Below, piece by piece: positions 57,594-64,000 of a stretch of DNA of 64,000 nucleotides. The stretch lies in the NCBI GenBank assembly GCA_964602655.1, contig CAZRSF010000008.1, positions 48,815-112,814 on the forward strand, given 5' to 3'. Position 1 is the stretch's first letter; every line of letters begins with the position of its first letter. Source of the DNA: Moduliflexus sp964602655 (GTDB lineage: Bacteria > Moduliflexota > Moduliflexia > Moduliflexales > Moduliflexaceae). The notes beneath the pieces are model-generated. The model was not told where the DNA came from, searched no databases, and saw only the letters and a list, made by a program, of their open reading frames with translations. The position numbers were made by a program, and so were the translations under genes.

Positions 57594-59177
57594 CTATAAT
57601 GCGCTTTGGAGCATCGTCATGGTTTCTTGCAAGCGTTGCTGATGGCATTGCTGAAGTTTTTGGGCGATCTGCGGATGATCTCGCAACAATTGTTGAAGAT
57701 GGCCTTCTGCCAATTTCAGCAGAGTTGTTTCCGTTAATGCCTGCACCGTTGCGCTTCTCGGTTCATTGGTAAAAAACGCGCCTTCGCCGAAACAATCGCC
57801 AGCACGCAATTTGGCAAGGAACAGGCGTGATTTGCCGGTTTGCACGATCTGCACGTCGCCTTCCTCAACCAATGTGGTATAGACCTCGACATCGCCTGAC
57901 GTAATCAAAAACATGCTCTGCCCGGCGTCGCCCTCGCGGATGATGACATCGCCTTCTTTGATGGTGACTTCCGAGAAGAACGGCAGTAATTGCTGCTGTT
58001 CGGCCACGGACAGATCGCCGAACAAGGGGAAGAACGACAGCGCATTCTGACACCAGCGCCGTTCGCATACGTCTTTTAACTGTTCGAAGAGCGCTGAATA
58101 TTTTTGGGTCAATTCCGTCACATATTGCGGCGAAATTTCCAGCACCGACGTACCATTGGTGACCATCACGGAAAACGCGCATGTCTTCATGCGTTCGAAC
58201 AGCGTATGCTCGCCCCAGCATTCGCCGGGATTCACTTGAATGACGGGCGAGCGCGAGCCGCAGCCATCGCTTTCCTTTACAAGATAAACCTCTCCGGTCA
58301 CGACGATGAATACCCCTTTCTGTTCGGACGGATAGCGCATAATCGTGGCGTCATCCGTGTAGCTGCGCACTGAACTCTGGCGAATCATCGTGTTTTTTTC
58401 AGCATCGGATAATGGGACGAATAACGGATTGTGCAGGATGAGTTCTTCAATCGTCTCGCGCGTCGGCGTATCCTGTTTAGGTGGTGGCGAGTCTTTTGAG
58501 GTCAGATCAATCAGGAATTCCTCTTCTGGTAATGGCGCTGCGGCAACGCGCTCGCCTGGAGCTTGAAACGCTGAGGAATTGTCTTTTTCCAATAGATTGA
58601 CAAATTCCTGATGCCCTTGAAAATCTTCATCGTTCTCATTATCAGCGTTCCCTTCGATGAGATCAAGAAGCTGCTTGCGATCTTCCTGAAACTGCGCGTT
58701 CGCTTGCGGGGCTTGTTGCTCACGTTTCCCGCGCGCGCGTTGAAATACCGCCCGGCTTTTGGGCTTGCTTGCCGTCGCGGTATCATGCTCGGATTTGGCC
58801 AGAGCAGATTTGACTGGAACGGTTTCACCATGCTCCTCTAAAAAGTTTTTGAACAGGTCTTCGGTCAACTGGCAGGATTCCTGAAATTCGATATGCGCAA
58901 GATTGGCGGATGCGTCATGGTCTTCGGGATTCAAAATGGAAATGATTTTATACGTGACTAATGCGCCGACATGCTGTTCGGTCTGCGCGTATAATTTCGC
59001 GGCGGCTTCATAATGTTTGAGCGCCTCGATTTTCTCTTTCTCATGTTGGTAGAGCCGGCCTAACTTAAAATGCAAATCCGGATTCGGGGTGCTGCTTTGC
59101 TGAAGCATGCGCTCATATTTTTCAATACGCGCATCATCATACGTTTTTCTGCCAAAAAATTTTTTCAAGTCTTGCAT
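57594..59177 (-). CDS. TPR-like protein with two cyclic-nucleotide-binding domains
   Basis: The protein has 527 residues. Residues 30-110 are tetratricopeptide-like helices (PDLHFKLGRLYQHEKEKIEALKHY region). An acidic linker (120-240) follows, then two cNMP-binding folds. The first (about 270-370) contains GVFIVVTGEVYLVKESD; the second (about 400-510) contains GDVEVYTT and FGEGAFFTNEPRSATV, whose FGE...R.A matches the cyclic-nucleotide pocket. There is no DNA-binding or catalytic domain, so it is a signalling adaptor or regulator of unknown partner. It lies upstream of the DHFR-like gene in an operon and is divergent from the V-ATPase genes. Confidence 0.85.
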   Translation of the reverse strand: MQDLKKFFGRKTYDDARIEKYERMLQQSSTPNPDLHFKLGRLYQHEKEKIEALKHYEAAAKLYAQTEQHVGALVTYKIISILNPEDHDASANLAHIEFQESCQLTEDLFKNFLEEHGETVPVKSALAKSEHDTATASKPKSRAVFQRARGKREQQAPQANAQFQEDRKQLLDLIEGNADNENDEDFQGHQEFVNLLEKDNSSAFQAPGERVAAAPLPEEEFLIDLTSKDSPPPKQDTPTRETIEELILHNPLFVPLSDAEKNTMIRQSSVRSYTDDATIMRYPSEQKGVFIVVTGEVYLVKESDGCGSRSPVIQVNPGECWGEHTLFERMKTCAFSVMVTNGTSVLEISPQYVTELTQKYSALFEQLKDVCERRWCQNALSFFPLFGDLSVAEQQQLLPFFSEVTIKEGDVIIREGDAGQSMFLITSGDVEVYTTLVEEGDVQIVQTGKSRLFLAKLRAGDCFGEGAFFTNEPRSATVQALTETTLLKLAEGHLQQLLRDHPQIAQKLQQCHQQRLQETMTMLQSAL

Positions 59178-59609
59178 AGGGGTTCTTAGACAAGAGTAAA
59201 TTCTTTCCGTCTGTAAAGAATCATCGTCCGATGATGCGTTCGTGTCTTCAAGAAGGCTTCCCCCCTGTGTTCACCCCGCATGAATCACTCAACGTCAGGC
59301 ACGATGAATCATTGACTCTTGCCATCGCTGTATAGATTGATGAATTGTGTGATGAAAATCTCGACTCAAAAGACGTAAAAATGATGACGAACTGAGTAAA
59401 AGAGATTGTCAAGGGATTTTTACGAACAGAATAAAATCGCGCTGAAAAAATCGAAAGAAAATATTCAGCCGCAAAAAATCGCGATTTTTTCGGCATATCG
59501 AATCACGTCATTTCTTCTTGACCATTTTTTGGTTGACTTATTTGCCATATATCCCGACGAGAGGATGATAGAGGCAATTACGAAGATGAGAACCGTCACA
59601 GGAGTGGAT
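59178..59609. other. Divergent intergenic region before the V-ATPase operon
   Basis: An AT-leaning gap of 432 bp with a TTGACA element on the minus strand at 59407-59412 (next entry). A frame extends upstream of the first V-ATPase gene from 59406, but the AGGAG site and family length point to the start at 59610. Otherwise I see nothing definite; the V-ATPase promoter must lie here. Confidence 0.5.
59407..59412 (-). promoter_or_regulatory. -35-like element (AAAAATCCCTTGACA)
   Basis: TTGACA on the minus strand after an A-tract, about 230 bp upstream of the cyclic-nucleotide-binding gene. It matches the recurring pattern. Confidence 0.4.
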
Positions 59610-59939
59610 ATGAAAGAAGATGTGCTTCGTCAGATTACCGATGCCGAGCAGCAAGCCAACCAGATTGTCCATGATGCGCGAACCCAGGCGGAAACCATCC
59701 TGCATAACGCCCGCCATCAAGCCGTCGAAGTGCGCATCAAGCGCGAGGAAGAGGCGCGAAATAGCGCGAAACAGTTGTTCGAACAGGGCATGAAAGAGAT
59801 CGAACAGGAGGTCGCGACGCTTCAACAACGCGTACAACAAGAAATTGCGAATGATGCGGAACGCGCGAACGTTCATCGCGAAGAAGCCATTCACTTTGTC
59901 GTCGCGAAATTCGGAGACGCGCTCAGGAGTGAAAAATAG
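59610..59939 (+). CDS. ntpF: V/A-type ATPase peripheral stalk subunit (NtpF/AhaH type)
   Basis: This is a 109-residue, strongly coiled-coil protein (EDVLRQITDAEQQANQIV, ETILHNARHQ, RKREEEARNS-like heptads). It is the small peripheral-stalk subunit (called F, G or H in different systems) that holds the catalytic head to the membrane part. It is the first gene of the operon, as in the ntpFIKECGABD order. AGGAG precedes the ATG at 59610. The next gene starts 3 bp after its stop. Confidence 0.88.
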   Translation: MKEDVLRQITDAEQQANQIVHDARTQAETILHNARHQAVEVRIKREEEARNSAKQLFEQGMKEIEQEVATLQQRVQQEIANDAERANVHREEAIHFVVAKFGDALRSEK

Positions 59940-59942
59940 CCT

Positions 59943-61964
59943 ATGGCCGTCGCTCGCATGACCAAAGCGCATATCGCCATTCACGGCGCAGATGGAGACG
60001 CCGTCATCAGGCGCATTTACGATCTTGGCTTGATGCAGGCCATCGAAGTGACCGATCAAGCCGAACCATCGCGCCTCAGCCCGATTGCAGCGGATAGCGC
60101 GCAAAAAATCGCCGCGCTCGACGCGCAACTGCGGGAAGTCCTGCGGGCGCAGGAACTCCTTGCGCAGCACGACGACAGCGGACGCGAATTTATCGAGAAT
60201 TTTATTACCCTGAAAGAACGCCTGCCACGCGAACAGCTTGTTCGCGCGCGGGAAACCTTCGACTTTTCTGCTGTCGCGCATCGTTTGCACGAACTCACCG
60301 AAAAAACCAAGCATCTCGAAGAAGAAGCCGGCTGGGTGCGTGATGATATTCATGAGTTGACAATCCTGTCGCCGCTCCCGTTTCCATTGGGCGAATTACA
60401 CGAGATGACCTGGGCGAAACCGATGATCGGACGCCTGCGCAAAGAGCAGATCGAGCCGCTGCGATTGGCGCTGCGGGAATGCGAAGATCGCATTTATTGG
60501 GAGGAAGTCGGCGCAGAGGGACAATTGGCGTACCTGTTTTTTATGTATTACCATCCTCGCCATGAACAGGTCTGCGATATTCCCGCGATTTTGGATCAAC
60601 ACGGGTTCGATTCGCTTGATCTGTCGTCATTTTCAGCGCGTATCCCGGAAGAACTCGCCCGCTTGCAGCAGCGCCTTCAAGCGCTTCACGCCGAGATTGC
60701 GCAGGTCAAGGCTGAACTGAAAGAATTGGTCTCTCAAAAACAGTCGTTCAAGATCATCGAAGAATATTTGACGAACGAAATCGAACGACACAAAGATATG
60801 CAGCGCTTCGCCGAAACCCAGACGATTTATTTTGTCGAAGGCTGGATGAAGGCGAACGATAAACATGCGCTCGAACACAGCCTGAGCACCTATGCGGATT
60901 CGGTCGAAATTTTCTACGAAGCGCCCGAGAGCAACGATCCGACTGTGCCGGTTATTTTAGAAAATCCGCCGCGTTTGCAACCCTTCGAAATCATCACCCG
61001 CATGTTCGGCATGCCGAAATATTACGAACCCGACCCCACGCCGTTCTTAGCCCCATTTTTCTTTCTGTTTTTCGGCTTATGCCTGACTGACGCGGCGTAT
61101 GGCATCGTATTGGTCTTGCTGATGGGCTGGTTCATGCGGAAATATGTCGTGGATGCCGGAACGCGGCAATTGGCGAAACTCCTCTATTATGGCGGCATTT
61201 CGACGATTATCTGCGGCGCGTTGACCGGCGGCTGGTTCGGGAATATTTTGGACTACATGCCCAAACCGCTGGCCTTTGTCACCGCCGTCAAAAACAGCGT
61301 GATCGTGCTCGATCCGATGAAACAGCCATTGCTGTTTCTTGGGTTGGCGCTGATGCTCGGCTATATTCAATTGATATACGGCATTGTCTTGAAAATGCGG
61401 CATCGCCTCCGCAACGGCGAAGTGTATGACGCCTGGATTGATCAGGGCATCTGGCTGCTTTTCATCAATAGCCTGTTTTTCATGCTGATTTTGTCGGCGC
61501 TTGGCGTGGGCAAATCATTATTCGGGCAGAGCATGATCGTGATGTGTCAGGGCTTTGCGCTGTTGAGCGGCGCGGCGCGGGTCTGGCTGAATGATCGCGG
61601 CAATCCGCACACGGTCAAACGCATTTTTGTCGGGCTGTACAGTCTATACGACATCGTTGGCATTTTCAGCGATGTGTTGTCGTATTCGCGGCTGTTGGCG
61701 TTAGGATTAGCGACCGGCGTCATCGCCATGATCATTGATATGTTCGTGCTGATGACCGGAAAAATTCCGGGCGTCGGCTTTCTTGTCGGTATCGTGATTT
61801 TCATCGCAGGTCACGCCTTCAACCTGATTATCAACACCTTAGGGGCGTTTATTCACTCTGGACGCCTCCAGTTTGTCGAGTTTTTCTCGAAATTCTTCGA
61901 GTCTGGCGGGAAACGATACAAAGCATTTCGATTTCACAGTAAATACTTCGAATTCACCGAATAA
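59943..61964 (+). CDS. ntpI: V/A-type ATPase membrane subunit I
   Basis: This 673-residue subunit I (equivalent to yeast subunit a) forms the ion half-channels. The N-terminal half is cytoplasmic and helical (coiled coils near 75-130 and 220-290). The C-terminal half has about seven transmembrane helices, from FLAPFFFLFFGLCLTDAAYG to GFLVGIVIFIAGHAFNLIIN (each given as a 20-residue block). The conserved SRLLALGLATG segment, including the Arg needed for ion transfer, is near residue 580. It is the second gene of the operon. Confidence 0.93.
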   Translation: MAVARMTKAHIAIHGADGDAVIRRIYDLGLMQAIEVTDQAEPSRLSPIAADSAQKIAALDAQLREVLRAQELLAQHDDSGREFIENFITLKERLPREQLVRARETFDFSAVAHRLHELTEKTKHLEEEAGWVRDDIHELTILSPLPFPLGELHEMTWAKPMIGRLRKEQIEPLRLALRECEDRIYWEEVGAEGQLAYLFFMYYHPRHEQVCDIPAILDQHGFDSLDLSSFSARIPEELARLQQRLQALHAEIAQVKAELKELVSQKQSFKIIEEYLTNEIERHKDMQRFAETQTIYFVEGWMKANDKHALEHSLSTYADSVEIFYEAPESNDPTVPVILENPPRLQPFEIITRMFGMPKYYEPDPTPFLAPFFFLFFGLCLTDAAYGIVLVLLMGWFMRKYVVDAGTRQLAKLLYYGGISTIICGALTGGWFGNILDYMPKPLAFVTAVKNSVIVLDPMKQPLLFLGLALMLGYIQLIYGIVLKMRHRLRNGEVYDAWIDQGIWLLFINSLFFMLILSALGVGKSLFGQSMIVMCQGFALLSGAARVWLNDRGNPHTVKRIFVGLYSLYDIVGIFSDVLSYSRLLALGLATGVIAMIIDMFVLMTGKIPGVGFLVGIVIFIAGHAFNLIINTLGAFIHSGRLQFVEFFSKFFESGGKRYKAFRFHSKYFEFTE

Positions 61965-62027
61965 CAACAAAAGGAACAGGTCGAACGCGCCGCGAATGTG
62001 CGACGGCGCAGCCGCCTGGAAGAACGT

Positions 62028-62498
62028 ATGCTTGGATTGGCGTTAGCAATTATCGGAGCAGGGTTGGCCGTCGGAGGAGCAGGAACGGGTTCTGGCATCG
62101 GAGTCGGCATTGCAGGGCAGGCGGGCGCAGGCGTCTTGACGGAAGACCCGGAAAAATTCGGAAAAATCCTGCTGTTGCAGGCGATTCCCGGAACGCAGGG
62201 CATTTACGGCTTTTTGGCCGGGTTCTGGGTCATGATGAAACTTGGCATGCTTGGCGGCACGGTGCCGAATATCGATCCGATGGTCGGCCTGCAAATCCTC
62301 GGCGCATGCCTGCCGATTGCGATTTCTGGTTGTAGTTCAGGTATCTATCAAGGGAAAGTGTCGGCATCCGCAATTTATATGATCGCCAAACGCCCGGAAG
62401 AATCGGGCAAAGGGATGATTCTTGCCGCAATGGTCGAAACCTACGCCGTACTTGGCCTATTAGCGACAATCCTGCTGTTGAATGGAATTCAGGTGTAA
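62028..62498 (+). CDS. ntpK: V/A-type ATPase membrane rotor subunit K (likely Na+-binding)
   Basis: This is a 156-residue, four-helix proteolipid, the same length as the Na+-type K subunit of Enterococcus. The duplicated hairpin ILLLQAIPGTQGIYGFL carries Thr56, Gln57 and Tyr60, the next hairpin GIYQGKVSAS carries Gln108, and the essential carboxylate is Glu137 in ILAAMVETYAVLG. These equal the Enterococcus Na+ ligands (T64, Q65, Y68, Q110, E139). Sodium rather than proton coupling is therefore predicted. I chose the ATG at 62028 with GGAAG upstream; an upstream GTG is possible. Confidence 0.92.
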   Translation: MLGLALAIIGAGLAVGGAGTGSGIGVGIAGQAGAGVLTEDPEKFGKILLLQAIPGTQGIYGFLAGFWVMMKLGMLGGTVPNIDPMVGLQILGACLPIAISGCSSGIYQGKVSASAIYMIAKRPEESGKGMILAAMVETYAVLGLLATILLLNGIQV

Positions 62499-62500
62499 CG

Positions 62501-63103
62501 ATGTCACTCTCTACGATTATCGAAAAAATCGGAGAAGAAGCGCGGCGGCAATGCGACGAGATTCTCGCCCATGCGCATCTTGAAGCCGAGCAGATCGCCG
62601 AACACAGCCGCCAGAAGACCGATGAAGAGGTCGCGCATATTCTGCGCCACGCGCAGGAAGAAGTGGAATTAACGAAAAACAAGCGCGTGGCGACCGCGCA
62701 GCTTCATGCCCGTAAAGAGCGGCTGGATTGCCGCCAGCAGATGCTTGATTCGGTGTTCGAAGAGGCGCTTCAGCGCGTCTATGCGTACAACGACGCGCAA
62801 CGTCACTCCTTAATCAAAGCGATCCTGTTAGACGTTCCCGAAGAGCGCGAAGGAATAATTCTTCCATCGTGCAGTGATCGTGATCTGTTTACTCCCGACT
62901 TTCTTCAAGAAATCAATCAGGAATTAGCGGCGCAAAAACGGACGCTGACCTTTTCGCTGTCGCCCAAGTGCGCCGACGTTCGGCAGGGATTCATTCTCGA
63001 TTTTCACGAGTTCGATGTCAATTATTCGACGGAAAAGGTCTTTTCCGGATTGTGGGAAGAGATCAAAGGGGACGTGTCGAAGCGACTCTTCGAAGAGGCA
63101 TAA
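62501..63103 (+). CDS. ntpE: V/A-type ATPase peripheral stalk subunit E
   Basis: This is a 200-residue subunit E. The N-terminal half is a long coiled coil (ARRQCDEILAHAHLEAEQI, EVELTKNKRVATAQL). The C-terminal globular part binds the catalytic head; DVRQGFILDFHEFDVNYSTE lies near the end. It starts two bases after the K stop, so the two are cotranscribed. It is the fourth gene of the ntp order. A PAL-B palindrome separates it from the next gene. Confidence 0.9.
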   Translation: MSLSTIIEKIGEEARRQCDEILAHAHLEAEQIAEHSRQKTDEEVAHILRHAQEEVELTKNKRVATAQLHARKERLDCRQQMLDSVFEEALQRVYAYNDAQRHSLIKAILLDVPEEREGIILPSCSDRDLFTPDFLQEINQELAAQKRTLTFSLSPKCADVRQGFILDFHEFDVNYSTEKVFSGLWEEIKGDVSKRLFEEA

Positions 63104-63109
63104 TAAGAT

Positions 63110-63142
63110 AGCTGTCAGACACTTTTAAAGTGTCTGACAGCT
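63110..63142. repeat. PAL-B palindrome
   Basis: A perfect dyad with arms AGCTGTCAGACACTTT and complement, 7 bp after the subunit E stop and 10 bp before the subunit C start. Confidence 0.9.
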
Positions 63143-63151
63143 TTTACAATC

Positions 63152-64000
63152 ATGGCACGAGTAGATCGGCACTATTTATTCAGTATCGGGCGCGTCAGAG
63201 AATTGGAAAAAAGCCTGCTGAACCGCACGCATTTCGACCGCGTGCTGGAAGCGAGCGATCCATTAGCGGTGCTGCGCAGCGTCGGCTTTTTCGAAACCGC
63301 CGAAGATCACGAGCATTTGGCAAGCGCGCAAATCATGTTTCGGCGTGAGCGCGAATTCAATCGCCGCCAGTTACACGAATTGATCGCCGATTCGCCGGTC
63401 GAGGATATTTTTCTGCTCCCCTGCGATGTCGAAATTCTCAAACGCTTGCTGAAAGGCAAATTGACGAACGCGATGAGCGCGGCGCAAGCCAAAGAGATGA
63501 CAGTGGAAGAAGGGAAATTTCGTCTCGCCGATTTGGCCGCCGCCGTGTATGAAAGCGCGCAGATCGGCCTTCCGGCGCGGATTGCGAACGCGGCGACATG
63601 GACGAATGAACTCTTTCAGGAACGGCCAGAACACGCCTTGATTGATTCCCGCCTCGACCGCGCCTTACGCGCTGAACAGATCGAACTCGCGCAACAGGCG
63701 GGCAGTCGCTTTCTCGTCAACTATTTTCAGCGGCTGTCCGACGTGCAGAATCTTTCCGTCGTGATGCGGCGCAAATGGCATCGGTTCGGACATATTGCCC
63801 TGAAAGACGCGCTGTTCGACGCCGGTACATTGACGGTTTCATGGTTCGAAGGCGTATATGACAGCGGATGGGAAAGTTTAGCGACGGCCTTCAAACCGAC
63901 CGATTACGGCAAAATCGTGGCCGACGCGGTGGCGGATGTCGAAAACGACGCCTTTTTGCCGCTGTTCGATGTGGCCTGCGCGAATTATCTGATTGAAATC
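63152..64000 (+). CDS. ntpC: V/A-type ATPase subunit C (partial, runs off the window)
   Basis: An open frame of 283 codons to the window edge. The protein is entirely helical: MARVDRHYLFSIGRVREL, SLLNRTHFDRVLEA and later FLVNYFQRLSDVQNLSV match the AC39 (subunit C/d) family that couples the rotor ring to the central stalk. It follows subunit E after a PAL-B palindrome. The next expected genes are F/G, A, B and D. Confidence 0.9.
   Translation, partial: MARVDRHYLFSIGRVRELEKSLLNRTHFDRVLEASDPLAVLRSVGFFETAEDHEHLASAQIMFRREREFNRRQLHELIADSPVEDIFLLPCDVEILKRLLKGKLTNAMSAAQAKEMTVEEGKFRLADLAAAVYESAQIGLPARIANAATWTNELFQERPEHALIDSRLDRALRAEQIELAQQAGSRFLVNYFQRLSDVQNLSVVMRRKWHRFGHIALKDALFDAGTLTVSWFEGVYDSGWESLATAFKPTDYGKIVADAVADVENDAFLPLFDVACANYLIEI

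Noticed and set aside
59406..59609. Extended N-terminus for the first V-ATPase gene
   Set aside because: The open frame crosses promoter-like sequence and lacks family similarity. AGGAG at 59600 marks the true start.

Overview
The window looks like a chromosome segment of a free-living Gram-negative-type bacterium with about 50% GC. It carries lipoprotein signals, a large AsmA-like envelope protein, a PEP-CTERM surface protein, two chemoreceptors and an ntp-type V/A-ATPase operon in the order F-I-K-E-C. An archaeal-type ATPase, a diversity-generating retroelement (DGR) and dense palindromic repeats together suggest a poorly cultured, perhaps filamentous or aggregate-forming lineage, such as one of the candidate phyla. 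The taxonomic guess is inference only. I found no rRNA, tRNA, CRISPR array, prophage or conventional insertion sequence.

Layout. 0-9.9 kb: a lipoprotein fragment, a ferritin-like protein, a methyltransferase-nuclease fusion, NrnA, a chemoreceptor, HemW, an ACT protein and small membrane proteins. 10-14.5 kb: a DHH-CBS-tRNA nucleotidyltransferase fusion and a DUF547 protein. 14.6-22.4 kb: the centrepiece, a complete DGR. It has a template repeat, a reverse transcriptase, Avd and a membrane-anchored target protein with a vWA-like region and an FGE/C-type-lectin-fold domain ending in the variable region. A MoxR AAA+ ATPase and an unknown partner protein lie upstream. A REP-associated tyrosine transposase (RAYT) sits inside this locus amid copies of a 28-bp palindrome. 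22.5-30 kb: Pta, a HerA-type ATPase with its partner, and a CfrBI-like type II restriction-modification pair. 30-46.5 kb: ABC-F, YgiQ, chorismate mutase, a chemoreceptor with a binding protein, AsmA, a carboxyltransferase, a chitosanase-like enzyme and a PEP-CTERM protein, plus three tandem 79-nt structured units near 32.7 kb. 47-54 kb: a TetR-regulated YbhGFSR-like ABC exporter. 54-57.6 kb: a decayed MazF module, a poly-G phase-variable lipoprotein, a SIMPL protein and a DHFR-like protein. 57.6-64 kb: a cyclic-nucleotide-binding protein and the V-ATPase operon, which runs off the end.

The most notable system is the DGR. Its template and variable repeats (114 bp each) differ at 20 positions, and all 20 are adenines in the template, read on the coding strand. 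This is the signature of adenine-directed mutagenic retrohoming. The diversified protein sits with MoxR, which matches the vWA-MoxR-associated conflict systems, so a hypervariable recognition or immunity receptor is the best inference.

The second theme is short palindromes. At least 45 copies of several families sit at gene junctions, supply stop codons, and in at least five internal cases are read in frame inside genes (hemW and four times in the DGR target). They resemble the in-frame palindromic elements known from Rickettsia. The commonest family begins with GTAG or GTAC and surrounds the RAYT, which is its likely mobiliser.
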